The position numbers and the translations under genes were made by a program. From NCBI GenBank assembly GCA_964369425.1, contig CAYJGW010000003.1, positions 1-64,000 on the forward strand: a DNA stretch of 64,000 nucleotides, written 5' to 3'. Of the stretch, positions 51,470-59,827 are shown piece after piece. The DNA is from CAUPWF01 sp964369425. GTDB taxonomy: Bacteria; Bacillota; Clostridia; Lachnospirales; Lachnospiraceae. A model generated the notes under the pieces. The model was not told where the DNA came from. It did not search any database and saw only the letters and a program-made list of their open reading frames with translations. Position 1 is the first letter of the stretch. Each line of letters begins with the position of its first letter.

Positions 51470-53257
51470 CTACGCTTTGTAAATTGCATTAAACTTACAC
51501 TTCTCAATACATTGACCACACTTGATACACTTATCTTTATCAATCACATGTGGTGTCTTAACTTCTCCATCAATTGCATTGACTGGGCATACACGCTTAC
51601 ATAGTGTACATCCTTTACACTTATCTGCTTCGATATTAAAGCTTAATAAGTCTGTACATACTTTTGCTGGACAAGTCTTTTGCTCGATATGTGCTATGTA
51701 TTCATCTCTAAAGTAGCGAAGTGTAGATACCACTGGATTTGGTGCAGTTTGACCAAGTGCACAAAGTGAGTTTCCTTTTAGGTGATGGCATAACTCTTCC
51801 AATTTATCTAGGTCTTCCATAGTTCCTTGACCTTTTGTAATCTTATCTAAGATCTCGTACATTCTCTTTGTACCCACTCTACATGGTGTACACTTACCAC
51901 AAGACTCATCTACTGTAAACTCTAAGAAGAATTTTGCAATATCAACCATACAGTTGTCTTCGTCCATAACGATTAATCCACCTGATCCCATCATAGATCC
52001 GATTGCACTTAAGTTATCAAAATCGATTGGCACATCAAAGTGTTCGATTGGAATACATCCACCTGATGGTCCACCAGTTTGAGCAGCCTTGAACTTCTTA
52101 CCGTCTGGAATTCCTCCACCGATTTCTTCTACTACTTCTCTAAGTGTTGTTCCCATTGGAACTTCTACAAGTCCAGTGTTCTTGATTTTTCCACCAAGCG
52201 CAAATACTTTTGTTCCTTTTGATTTTTCTGTTCCAATTGACGCAAACCACTCTGCACCATTTAAGATGATTTGTGGAATATTCGCATAAGTCTCAACGTT
52301 ATTTAAGATTGTTGGCTTTTCGAAAAGTCCTTTTACCGCTGGGAATGGTGGTCTTGGTCTTGGTTCTCCACGATTTCCTTCGATTGAAGTCATAAGTGCA
52401 GTCTCTTCTCCACAAACGAATGCTCCAGCTCCAAGTCTTAATTCAATATCAAAATCAAATCCTGTTCCAAAGATGTCTTTTCCTAATAGTCCTAGCTCTC
52501 TTGCTTGTCCAATAGCAATGTTCAAACGATCAATTGCGATTGGGTACTCAGCACGAACATAGATATAACCTTGGTTAGCTCCGATTGTATATCCTGCGAT
52601 AGCCATAGCCTCTAGCACTACGTGTGGATCTCCTTCTAAGATGGCACGATCCATAAATGCCCCTGGATCTCCCTCATCCGCGTTACAACAAACGTATTTT
52701 TGATCCGATACACTTCCTGCTGCAAACTTCCACTTCAGTCCAGTTGGGAAACCACCGCCCCCACGTCCTCTTAGACCACTGTCTAACATTACTTGAACTA
52801 CGTCTTCTGGCTTCATCTCTGTCAACACTTTACCAAGAGCTTCATATCCTCTTGTTCCGATGTATTCTTCGATATTTTCTGGGTTAACAACACCGCAGTT
52901 TCTAAGAGCAATTCTTAATTGCTTCTTGTAGAATCCAGTCTCTTGAAGAGGAAGTACTTCTTCTCCACTTACTGTCTCATCATATAGAAGTCTTGATACT
53001 ACACGACCTTTTAATAGATGCTCTTCTACGATTTCTTTAATATCTTCTTCTTTTACCATTGAGTAAAATGTAGCTTCTGGATACACAATCATAATTGGAC
53101 CTAAGGCACAAAGTCCAAAACAACCTGTCTTTACTACACCTACTTCTGCTTGCAAACCTGCGCTATTTATTTCTTTTTCTAGAGTTTCGATGATTTTTTC
53201 ACTTCCTGAAGAAGTACATCCTGTTCCTCCGCACACTAAGACATGTGAACGATACAT
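51470..53257 (-). CDS. hydB: NADH-binding subunit of electron-bifurcating hydrogenase (NuoF-like)
   Basis: The FMN and NADH site of the complex. An N-terminal thioredoxin-like [2Fe-2S] domain (CGGTGC and GCFGLC) is followed by the NuoF core with NADH motif RGRGGGGFPTGLKW and FMN region GAGAFVCGEETALMTSIEG. Next come the [4Fe-4S] site ESCGKCTPCRVG and a C-terminal two-cluster ferredoxin domain (CKGCTLCKRVCP and CIKCGQCIEKC). 595 residues, full length. AAAGGGGGTAAATACTT precedes the ATG. In characterised complexes NADH and reduced ferredoxin are oxidised together to make H2. Confidence 0.95.
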   Translation of the reverse strand: MYRSHVLVCGGTGCTSSGSEKIIETLEKEINSAGLQAEVGVVKTGCFGLCALGPIMIVYPEATFYSMVKEEDIKEIVEEHLLKGRVVSRLLYDETVSGEEVLPLQETGFYKKQLRIALRNCGVVNPENIEEYIGTRGYEALGKVLTEMKPEDVVQVMLDSGLRGRGGGGFPTGLKWKFAAGSVSDQKYVCCNADEGDPGAFMDRAILEGDPHVVLEAMAIAGYTIGANQGYIYVRAEYPIAIDRLNIAIGQARELGLLGKDIFGTGFDFDIELRLGAGAFVCGEETALMTSIEGNRGEPRPRPPFPAVKGLFEKPTILNNVETYANIPQIILNGAEWFASIGTEKSKGTKVFALGGKIKNTGLVEVPMGTTLREVVEEIGGGIPDGKKFKAAQTGGPSGGCIPIEHFDVPIDFDNLSAIGSMMGSGGLIVMDEDNCMVDIAKFFLEFTVDESCGKCTPCRVGTKRMYEILDKITKGQGTMEDLDKLEELCHHLKGNSLCALGQTAPNPVVSTLRYFRDEYIAHIEQKTCPAKVCTDLLSFNIEADKCKGCTLCKRVCPVNAIDGEVKTPHVIDKDKCIKCGQCIEKCKFNAIYKA

Positions 53258-53272
53258 AAGTATTTACCCCCT

Positions 53273-53647
53273 TTATTCTTGATTCGCACTCATCGTATAT
53301 TTTGTCATTACTTTTCCATCTTTTAAGTGGTAGTTGAATATCTCCTCCGCTTTTTCAGGAGTAACCTTTACATAAGTAACTTTTTCTTTTCCTGCCTCTA
53401 ACACTTCAACGATTGGCTCATATTGACATAATCCGATACATCCTGTTTGAGTAACACTAATCTTATCTGCCATATTCTCTTCTTGTACTTTATCAGAAAG
53501 AGCAGTAAGTACTGGTCTTGCTCCACTTGCGATTCCACAAGTAGCCATTCCTACAATTACACGAATTTGGTCTGAGCTTTCACTTCTCACTCCAACTTTA
53601 CCTTCCATTTTTTCACGGATTGCTTTTAATTCTTCTAACGATTTCAT
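53273..53647 (-). CDS. hydD: HydD-like thioredoxin-fold ferredoxin domain protein
   Basis: A small protein of about 124 residues in the thioredoxin-like [2Fe-2S] family. Only three of the usual four cysteines are visible (ATCGIASG and TGCIGLC), so cluster binding is doubtful. It lies between hydE and hydB, the position of hydD in the hydCEDBA operon of Acetobacterium woodii, where it is part of the hydrogenase complex. The ATG at 53647 (MKSLEELKAIREK) follows GGTGAT; an earlier ATG has no site. Confidence 0.8.
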   Translation of the reverse strand: MKSLEELKAIREKMEGKVGVRSESSDQIRVIVGMATCGIASGARPVLTALSDKVQEENMADKISVTQTGCIGLCQYEPIVEVLEAGKEKVTYVKVTPEKAEEIFNYHLKDGKVMTKYTMSANQE

Positions 53648-53666
53648 ATAGTTATCACCTTTCATT

Positions 53667-54230
53667 TTAAATTTCGATTTCTGTACCTTTGTCTACTTCT
53701 AATTTGTTTTCTTCTAAATACCCTTTAATAAACTGACTAATCTCTGGCTCTTGAAAAGAAACATATCCTATGATATTTCGAAGTTCCACTGTATCTAATA
53801 CAAATGACTGTTCATTTATCTTATATTCATAATTAAAATTGGTATCTTCATGATAAGAAATCAACATATAGATTGTCGCATTGATATCACCTAGCGGCAT
53901 TCGATCTACACTGTTTAATTTAAATATCGCTTCCACTTCAGTTCCTACGCCTATCTTTGATTCAATACGAAATGATCCACCTGTAAGCTCTGCTGCCATT
54001 TTAAAAAATGGAATTCCAAGACCTACTTTCCTAGTAGTTCTAGTCGTAAAAAAAGGATCCGTCACGTGACTCACCTGTTCCTCACTCATCCCACAACCAT
54101 CATCTTTGATGATTACTACCAAATCATTTTTTTCTGTATCTGCTAAGACACGTATCTCTACATTCTTTGCTTTAGCGCGGGTTGAATTTTCTGCAACATC
54201 TAATATATTTAGCGATATTTCATTCATCAT
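53667..54230 (-). CDS. hydE: HydE-like GHKL ATPase of the hydrogenase operon
   Basis: An ATP-binding domain of the histidine kinase/HSP90 type, without dimerisation/phospho-His or sensor domains. N-box LDVAENSTRAKAKNVEI, G1 box DDGCGMSEE, FFTTRTTRKVGLGIPF and G2 GLGIPFFK. 187 residues. It lies 4 bases after hydC and just before hydD, matching the gene order hydCEDBA of A. woodii. Its function is unknown there too; a regulatory or assembly role is possible. The second GHKL ATPase at 55388 in the divergent arm is notable. Confidence 0.82.
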   Translation of the reverse strand: MMNEISLNILDVAENSTRAKAKNVEIRVLADTEKNDLVVIIKDDGCGMSEEQVSHVTDPFFTTRTTRKVGLGIPFFKMAAELTGGSFRIESKIGVGTEVEAIFKLNSVDRMPLGDINATIYMLISYHEDTNFNYEYKINEQSFVLDTVELRNIIGYVSFQEPEISQFIKGYLEENKLEVDKGTEIEI

Positions 54231-54234
54231 AACT

Positions 54235-54729
54235 TTATTCGTATTTAGCTAATACGCCGTCCAAATCATCTACACCCAAACGACCATAAACATCTTCATT
54301 CACTAAAAGAACTGGCGCAAGACCACAAGCGCCTACACATCTACAAGCATCTAGCGAGAACTTTCCATCTGGAGTACACTCTCCACCTTTGATGTTCAAT
54401 TTCTTCATTAATTCATTGTATAAATCTCCTGCCCCTTTTACGTAGCATGCTGTTCCAAGACAGACAGAAATCTGATATTTTCCTTTTGGAGTTAGCGAAA
54501 ATTGTGAATAAAATGTTGCAACACCATATATCTTTTCAAGAGGAATTCCAGAGTAATCTGAAATCATTGTCTGTACCTCGATTGGAAGATATCCGTAAAT
54601 ATCTTGTGCTTTTTGTAGCATCGGCATTAGCGCACCTTTTTCACTTTTTAGCGCTTCAATTGCTGCTTTTAATTCTTCTGCTTGCTCAGTCGTCCCATTA
54701 AATGGAACTGTTTCCTTTTTAGTTTGCAT
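54235..54729 (-). CDS. hydC: NuoE-like [2Fe-2S] subunit of electron-bifurcating hydrogenase
   Basis: A thioredoxin-like ferredoxin subunit with the four ligands in SVCLGTACYVKG and DACRCVGACGLAP, preceded by the NuoE helical domain (LPMLQKAQDIYGYLP-like, then EVQTMISDYSGIP and GVATFYSQF). About 164 residues from the ATG at 54729, which has AAAGGAGGTCTAAA before it. It is the first gene of the hydCEDBA operon, divergent from the sensory-hydrogenase module. Confidence 0.94.
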   Translation of the reverse strand: MQTKKETVPFNGTTEQAEELKAAIEALKSEKGALMPMLQKAQDIYGYLPIEVQTMISDYSGIPLEKIYGVATFYSQFSLTPKGKYQISVCLGTACYVKGAGDLYNELMKKLNIKGGECTPDGKFSLDACRCVGACGLAPVLLVNEDVYGRLGVDDLDGVLAKYE

Positions 54730-54805
54730 TTTAGACCTCCTTTTACAGTAATTCAATAAATACTCTTGATGGTATGTCTCATGACTTTTTCATCATATCA
54801 AACAG

Positions 54806-54835
54806 AGTATCATATCTCGCAAAAAAAATCTACAA
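54806..54835 (-). promoter_or_regulatory. Candidate promoter of hydCEDBA
   Basis: TTGTAG (54830-54835) and GATACT (54806-54811) with an 18-base spacer, about 80 bases upstream of hydC. The spacer has a long T-run. The 313-base divergent gap also holds the sites listed next; nothing else was seen in it. Confidence 0.5.
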
Positions 54836-54930
54836 ACATTCTCTAACTTTGTCTATAATTTATCACATTTTTCACAATTAATCGATATTTTTTTATCTAT
54901 ACCTTGTTTTCCCATTATCTTTTCATCATT

Positions 54931-54948
54931 TTTATAACCTTTTCACAA
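54931..54948. promoter_or_regulatory. Possible Rex-like operator between the divergent hydrogen operons
   Basis: On the minus strand TTGTGAA-AAGG-TTATAAA matches TTGTTAA-N4-TTAACAA at 11 of 14 half-site positions with correct spacing. It is midway between the two promoters. Confidence 0.4.
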
Positions 54949-54974
54949 GTTTCATTTAACTAACCATCGTTGTA

Positions 54975-55006
54975 TTGTTGAATTCTGACAACAGTAATGC
55001 TATACT
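54975..55006 (+). promoter_or_regulatory. Promoter of the sensory-hydrogenase operon with an overlapping inverted repeat
   Basis: TTGAAT (54978-54983) and TATACT (55001-55006) with a 17-base spacer, 37 bases before the first start codon. TTGTTG-N8-CAACAG (54975-54994) is an inverted repeat covering the -35, a likely operator. Confidence 0.65.
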
Positions 55007-55042
55007 GATACATACTATACACTCAATTAAGGAGGAATTAAA

Positions 55043-55387
55043 ATGAAGATAGAAACAATTCAAGATTTAATCCACGCCGAAGTTCTTTATGGAGAAAACC
55101 ACCTAGACCATGAGGCAAGTCACGTGTTCTCATCAGATATGATGAGTGACGTCCTCGCTTATGGAGAAGGACATTCAATATTAATAACAGGTCTTTGCAA
55201 TCCGCAAGTTGTTCGTACTGCTGAAATGATGGACATAGTCTGCATCATCTTCGTAAGAGGAAAGCAGCCTGATGAGCAAATTTTAAAATTGGCTGATGAA
55301 AAAGATATCGTTATTCTACGCACTACACACCATATGTTTACAACTTGTGGTATTTTATACCAGCATGGCTTGTTAGGAGGTGCCTAG
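55043..55387 (+). CDS. DRTGG-domain protein (first copy)
   Basis: A 114-residue protein resembling the DRTGG domain found at the N-terminus of HPr kinase-like and phosphotransacetylase-associated proteins. SILITGLCNPQVVRTAEMMD and ADEKDIVILRTTHHMFTTC fit the domain's ligand-binding-like fold. No catalytic kinase domain is attached. TAAGGAGGAATTAAA precedes the ATG. First gene of a five-gene operon, its stop touching the GHKL gene. A possible regulatory ligand-sensing role is inferred from the domain only. Confidence 0.72.
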   Translation: MKIETIQDLIHAEVLYGENHLDHEASHVFSSDMMSDVLAYGEGHSILITGLCNPQVVRTAEMMDIVCIIFVRGKQPDEQILKLADEKDIVILRTTHHMFTTCGILYQHGLLGGA

Positions 55388-55816
55388 ATGGAAAATGTCA
55401 TTTCCTTTCAATATACAGTCTCTAAAGAAGATTTCACCAGAGCTGGCGAAGCTAGTAGTGATGTAAAAAACAAGTTAAAAATGATGGGGCTTAGTAATGC
55501 TGTCATACGAAAAGTAGCAATTGCCATGTATGAAGGTGAGATTAATATGGTCATCCATGCAGATGGCGGAACCATCAATGTTGATGTCGATAGTGAAAAG
55601 ATACATATCATACTAGCTGACAAAGGTCCAGGGATTCCCGATATAGAAAAGGCTATGCAAGCTGGATTTTCCACTGCGCCTGACAATATCCGTTCTCTCG
55701 GCTTTGGCGCTGGTATGGGGCTCCCAAATATGAAAAAAAATTCCGATGATATGAGCATCAAAACGACACCAAATGTCGGAACAACTGTTACAATGGATAT
55801 ATTTATCACGAATTAG
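55388..55816 (+). CDS. RsbW/RsbT-like GHKL ATPase (anti-sigma-factor-like)
   Basis: A 142-residue ATP-binding domain of the anti-sigma kinase type: N-box AIAMYEGEINMVIHADGG, G1 DKGPGIPDIEKAM and G2 GFGAGMGLPNMKK, ending TTPNVGTTVTMDI. Members phosphorylate anti-anti-sigma proteins or act as switch proteins. No STAS partner or sigma factor is encoded next to it, so the target may be the neighbouring DRTGG or hydrogenase-like proteins. TTAGGAGGTGCCTAG precedes the ATG. Confidence 0.85.
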   Translation: MENVISFQYTVSKEDFTRAGEASSDVKNKLKMMGLSNAVIRKVAIAMYEGEINMVIHADGGTINVDVDSEKIHIILADKGPGIPDIEKAMQAGFSTAPDNIRSLGFGAGMGLPNMKKNSDDMSIKTTPNVGTTVTMDIFITN

Positions 55817-55828
55817 GAGGAATACATT

Positions 55829-57127
55829 ATGGATAAATTTATGCACTCTGTCCAACTAGATACGGACGCTTGTAAGGGGTGCATCAATTGCATTAAACAC
55901 TGCCCAACACAAGCGATTAGAGTTCACAATGGTAAAGCGATTATTAATGATGAACATTGCATCGATTGCAGCAAATGTATTCGACATTGCCCACACCATG
56001 CAAAAGTTCCTGTTTTTGATTCGTTAGATGTATTGAACTCGTACAAATATACGGTGGCTCTTCCAGCACCTTCTCTCTATGCGCAATTCAACAATTTAGA
56101 ATATGTAGACACCGTTTTAAATGCTTTGATACGAATTGGATTTGATGCAGTATACGAAGTAAGTGCTGCTGCCGAATTGGTATCAGAAGCATCTAGAAAA
56201 TATATAGCCACACATAAGGAGGATACACCTTTTATCAGTACTGCATGCCCTACCGTAGTTCGATTAATTCGAGTGAAGTTTCCTTCTCTAATACCAAAAC
56301 TTCTGCCATTAAAGCCACCAGTTGAAGTTGCTGCACAATTAGCACGCGCTCACGCTGTAAAAGCAACCGGTCTTCCTGCAAAAGACATTGGAATTATCTT
56401 CATCTCTCCTTGTCCTTCAAAAGTGACCTATGCACGTTCTCCACTTGGTGTCTCAAAAAGTAACATTGATCATGTAGTAGCTATTAAAGATATCTATCCT
56501 AGATTATTACCTCATATGACTCACGACCCAGATGAGTTAAAAGCCTTGTCTCATTCTGGAAAAATAGGAATTGGTTGGGGTTCAAGTGGGGGGGAAATTG
56601 CTGGTCTTCTTACTGACAGTTATTTAGCAGCTGATGGTATCGACAACATTATTCCGGTTCTTGAAGACTTAGAGGATGAAAAATTGCCTGATATTGATTT
56701 TATTGAATTAAATTCTTGCAGTGGCGGTTGTGTAGGCGGTGTCCTTAATGTCGAGAACCCTTATATTGCAATTACAAAACTCAAAAAATTGAATCGCTAT
56801 CTCCCTATTACAAGAACTAGTATTGAAAAAGAATTAGACACCGACTATAACTGGAATGAAAAGATTGTGTTTGAACCCGTTTTCCAACTAGGCTCTACAC
56901 TTCAAGAGAGTATTACCATGCTTTCAGCGGTTGAGTCCTTGGAAAAACAATTACCTGGATTGGATTGTGGCACTTGTGGTGCTCCCACTTGCAAAGCACT
57001 TGCCGAAGATGTAGTTCGAGGTCGTGCCCAAGCCAATGATTGTATCTATGTACTAAAAGAATATACCAATCACTTGAAAGAAGAACTAGACGAAATGGAA
57101 AATCAATTAAAATCGAGAAAGGACTGA
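55829..57127 (+). CDS. Sensory-type [FeFe]-hydrogenase-like protein
   Basis: 432 residues. Two N-terminal [4Fe-4S] motifs (Cys15-18-21-25 and Cys44-47-50-54) are followed by an H-cluster-like domain. Its four expected ligands are in STACP (Cys140), SPCPSK (Cys195, with Lys198) and NSCSGGCVGG (Cys297, Cys301). A C-terminal [4Fe-4S] domain has LDCGTCGAPTCKA (Cys380, 383, 388) and Cys405. A short coiled coil lies at about 406-430. Ala139 replaces the proton-relay Cys of the prototype motif TSCCP, as reported for sensory HydS proteins, and the glutamate of the second motif is missing. I infer low or no catalytic turnover and a sensing role. TTAGGAGGAATACATT precedes the ATG. Confidence 0.82.
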   Translation: MDKFMHSVQLDTDACKGCINCIKHCPTQAIRVHNGKAIINDEHCIDCSKCIRHCPHHAKVPVFDSLDVLNSYKYTVALPAPSLYAQFNNLEYVDTVLNALIRIGFDAVYEVSAAAELVSEASRKYIATHKEDTPFISTACPTVVRLIRVKFPSLIPKLLPLKPPVEVAAQLARAHAVKATGLPAKDIGIIFISPCPSKVTYARSPLGVSKSNIDHVVAIKDIYPRLLPHMTHDPDELKALSHSGKIGIGWGSSGGEIAGLLTDSYLAADGIDNIIPVLEDLEDEKLPDIDFIELNSCSGGCVGGVLNVENPYIAITKLKKLNRYLPITRTSIEKELDTDYNWNEKIVFEPVFQLGSTLQESITMLSAVESLEKQLPGLDCGTCGAPTCKALAEDVVRGRAQANDCIYVLKEYTNHLKEELDEMENQLKSRKD

Positions 57128-57132
57128 CTTTT

Positions 57133-57465
57133 ATGACCGTACATAACTTATCAGAAATCAAAGAATTCAATATAATCGTTCCCGGAGATGAGGCTCGTGA
57201 AATCAAAGAAATTTTTTGTTGTGATTTACTCAGTGTTGCTATGGGACAATGTCCAGCGGATGGTGCTTGGATTACTGTTGTTGCAAATATGAACACTCTT
57301 GCAGTTGCTTCTCTTGCGGATGCTTCTTGTATTATTTTTTCAGAGAATACAGAAGTCCCAGAAGCTACGATTAACAAAGCACTTGCTGAAAATATTACTT
57401 TAATCAAAACCAAACTCCCTTCTTTTGTAGCCGGACTAAAAATTCACGAGTTGATACGCGTATGA
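57133..57465 (+). CDS. DRTGG-domain protein (second copy)
   Basis: 110 residues, similar in length and outline to the first DRTGG protein: SEIKEFNIIVPGDEAREIKE, a Cys pair in FCCDLL, GQCPADGAWITV and ADASCIIFSENTEVP. The true start is the ATG at 57133 (MTVHNLSEIKE), after AAAGGACTGACTTTT and 6 bases past the hydrogenase-like stop. Its last codons overlap the PHP gene start (ATGA). Function is unknown. Confidence 0.72.
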   Translation: MTVHNLSEIKEFNIIVPGDEAREIKEIFCCDLLSVAMGQCPADGAWITVVANMNTLAVASLADASCIIFSENTEVPEATINKALAENITLIKTKLPSFVAGLKIHELIRV

Positions 57466-58124
57466 TTCCTGTACCATACGATTTACATATCCACACTTGT
57501 TTATCCCCTTGCGGAGACAAAGATATGACACCGGCTAATATCGTTGGAATGGCTTTTTTGAAGGGATTAAAAGTAATCGCTATTACTGATCATAATACCT
57601 GCCTCAACTGTGCTCCTGCCATGAAACATGGTGCAGACTATGGTATCACAGTCATTCCAGGAATGGAACTGACCACTTCTGAAGAGGTGCATGTAGTATG
57701 CCTATTTTCCTCATTGGAAAAGGCTCTCGCTTTCAGTTCTTATGTCTATAATCATCTCTTAGACATCGAGAATAAACCTAAGATTTTTGGCGAGCAATTA
57801 ATTCTTAACGACGAAGATGAACCTATCGGAGAGGTGAAGCGCCTTTTAATCAGCGCTACTGATATCTCTTTTGATGATATCCCTGCACTTATGGAAACAT
57901 TCCAAGGGATATGGTTTCCTTCCCATATAGAAAAAACTTCAACTAGTGTACTATCCAATCTTGGGTTTATTCCACCTGATAGCCCTTTTGATATTGTGGA
58001 GATAAAAGATTATAAAAAAACAAGGGTGCTTTGTGATGCGCACCCTCATCTAAAAACTTGTAAAAAACTATTCAATTCTGACGCTCATTACCTTTGGCAA
58101 ATTGGAACAGGCATTAGTGAATAA
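57462..58124 (+). CDS. PHP-domain phosphoesterase
   Basis: 220 residues with the PHP metal-binding motifs: I DLHIHTCLSPCGD, II ITDHNTCLNC, III GMELTTSEEVHVV and the late SDAHYLWQIG. PHP proteins hydrolyse phosphate esters, including histidinol phosphate, nucleoside 3',5'-bisphosphate and DNA ends. Last gene of the sensory-hydrogenase operon, coupled by a 4-base overlap. It converges on queA with an 11-base overlap and no terminator between. The substrate is unknown; small phosphorylated signals are possible. Confidence 0.82.
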   Translation: MIPVPYDLHIHTCLSPCGDKDMTPANIVGMAFLKGLKVIAITDHNTCLNCAPAMKHGADYGITVIPGMELTTSEEVHVVCLFSSLEKALAFSSYVYNHLLDIENKPKIFGEQLILNDEDEPIGEVKRLLISATDISFDDIPALMETFQGIWFPSHIEKTSTSVLSNLGFIPPDSPFDIVEIKDYKKTRVLCDAHPHLKTCKKLFNSDAHYLWQIGTGISE

Positions 58125-59145
58125 GCATCGCATCCCCAAAAGAGAAAAAACGATATTTTTCTTCAACTGCCGATTCATAGGCAGTCATTACCCTCTCTCT
58201 ACTAGCCAATGCAGATACCAGCATAATTAATGTAGATTCTGGAAGGTGAAAATTCGTAATCAACGAATCTAAGATTTGAAATTGATAGCCTGGATAGATA
58301 AATATATCTGTCCAGCCACTACATGCCTTTAACTTACACCCCTTAATGTCTCTAGCTGCTGATTCCACCGTTCTGCAACTTGTCGTTCCAACACAGATCA
58401 CTTTTTTCCCATTTTCTTTTGCAAGGTTAATCTGATTTGCCGCTTCCTTTGAAATCTCATAAAATTCCGAATGCATATGGTGTTCTAAAATATTTTCCAC
58501 CTTTACCGGTCTAAATGTTCCAAGTCCTACATGTAAGGTCACTCTTGCAATCCCAATCCCTTTTTCTTCAATCTTCTCTAGCAACTCTGGAGTAAAATGA
58601 AGACCTGCCGTAGGCGCTGCTGCTGACCCACTATTTTTTGCATATACCGTCTGATAACGATTCTTATCTTCTAATTCATGTGTAATATAAGGCGGTAATG
58701 GCATTTGCCCTAATTCATCTAGAACCTCTTCAAAGATACCCTCATAAAAGAATTTCACCAAACGATTCCCTTCTTCAACAATTTCTTGCACTTCACCACT
58801 TAGCAAACCATCGCCAAAGCTGATACGCATGCCAGGTCTTGCCTTCTTACCTGGTTTTACTAGTGTTTCCCACACATCGTCTGCATTGCGCTTCAGCAAT
58901 AAAACCTCTACTTTTCCACCCGTACCTTCTCGTTCACCTATTAAGCGAGCGGGTAGGACTTTTGTGTCATTAATTACCAGACAATCTCCTTGTTGCAAGT
59001 AATCTAAAACATCTGTGAATCTCTTATGCTCCAAGTTCCCCTTGTCTTTGTCCAACACTAAAAGTCTAGAACTGGAACGATCAAGTAATGGATCTTGTGC
59101 TATCAATTCTTCCGGAAGATGAAAGTTAAAATCCTCTTTCTTCAT
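58114..59145 (-). CDS. queA: S-adenosylmethionine:tRNA ribosyltransferase-isomerase
   Basis: Transfers the ribosyl part of SAM to preQ1 in tRNA, giving epoxyqueuosine. Family features: FHLPEELIAQDPLLDRSSSR at the N-terminus, CLVINDTKVLPARLIG, AAAPTAGLHFTPELL, HVGLGTFRPVKVENI and SLITNFHLPESTLIMLVSA. 343 residues, full length. AGAGGAAGTAGAAC precedes the ATG. It overlaps the end of the RDD gene by 20 bases. It uses the preQ1 that the QueL/YhhQ-like pair at 48-49 kb would supply. Confidence 0.97.
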   Translation of the reverse strand: MKKEDFNFHLPEELIAQDPLLDRSSSRLLVLDKDKGNLEHKRFTDVLDYLQQGDCLVINDTKVLPARLIGEREGTGGKVEVLLLKRNADDVWETLVKPGKKARPGMRISFGDGLLSGEVQEIVEEGNRLVKFFYEGIFEEVLDELGQMPLPPYITHELEDKNRYQTVYAKNSGSAAAPTAGLHFTPELLEKIEEKGIGIARVTLHVGLGTFRPVKVENILEHHMHSEFYEISKEAANQINLAKENGKKVICVGTTSCRTVESAARDIKGCKLKACSGWTDIFIYPGYQFQILDSLITNFHLPESTLIMLVSALASRERVMTAYESAVEEKYRFFSFGDAMLIH

Positions 59146-59827
59146 GTTCTACTTCCTCTTTTTCTTTCTCTATCTCTTTTTCTATCTCATCTGCTCCTTG
59201 CTTCTGTGATTGAAGCGGTATATATCTTGACTGAACGACTTCTGGTGGTACTGGTCGTACACTCTGTGGTGGTACTGGTTGCATACTCTGTGGCATCACC
59301 GGTCTCGTAGGTTGCGGCACGCTAACTGTGACGTGTTGCACTCTCTTTATCGTGCCAAGTCGTTTTTCATAGATTACCAACGTATCTGACAATCGATCGT
59401 GCAGTCCACGTTTCTTTTTATCTACAATAACCATCAAATATCCTGCCGATAAAATTAGACCACTTAAAAACTTTCCAACTGTTTCTCTATAAATCACTTG
59501 AAACCATGTAAGCGGTTCACCTGTTTTTGACACAACATTTAAGTTCATAACAAACTTACCAAGTGTTCTTCCACTCATTCGAGTCATTACTACGAAATAG
59601 GATACTGTTCCTAAGTATGACAATATATCAAGCAATGTGTAATTGTAAATCAGTGGCATTTCGAGCATTGTACCATCACTGAACATCAATACCCATAAAA
59701 CTTGTGATTCAAGTTGCCAAAACACTAGTGTACAAAGTGCAATATCAATTAGATAAGCTGCAAGTCTCGCTCCAAATCCAGCAAACACCCACACCTTTGT
59801 CATTTCACTACTGTATCTGTTCTGCAT
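59126..59827 (-). CDS. RDD-family membrane protein with Pro/Gln repeat tail
   Basis: The RDD domain has three TM helices (about 18-37, 57-80 and 95-130 region) with RLAAYLIDIALC, MSGRTLGKFVMNLNVV and KKRGLHDRLSDTLVI. A low-complexity cytoplasmic tail follows, with an eight-residue repeat (PVMPQSMQ, PVPPQSVR, PVPPE) and a Glu/Lys-rich end. I suggest the ATG at 59827 (MQNRYSSEM); the frame is open to 59851 inside sppA. RDD proteins are poorly understood; some have been linked to ion transport. Co-transcribed between sppA and queA. Confidence 0.78.
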   Translation of the reverse strand: MQNRYSSEMTKVWVFAGFGARLAAYLIDIALCTLVFWQLESQVLWVLMFSDGTMLEMPLIYNYTLLDILSYLGTVSYFVVMTRMSGRTLGKFVMNLNVVSKTGEPLTWFQVIYRETVGKFLSGLILSAGYLMVIVDKKKRGLHDRLSDTLVIYEKRLGTIKRVQHVTVSVPQPTRPVMPQSMQPVPPQSVRPVPPEVVQSRYIPLQSQKQGADEIEKEIEKEKEEVEHEERGF

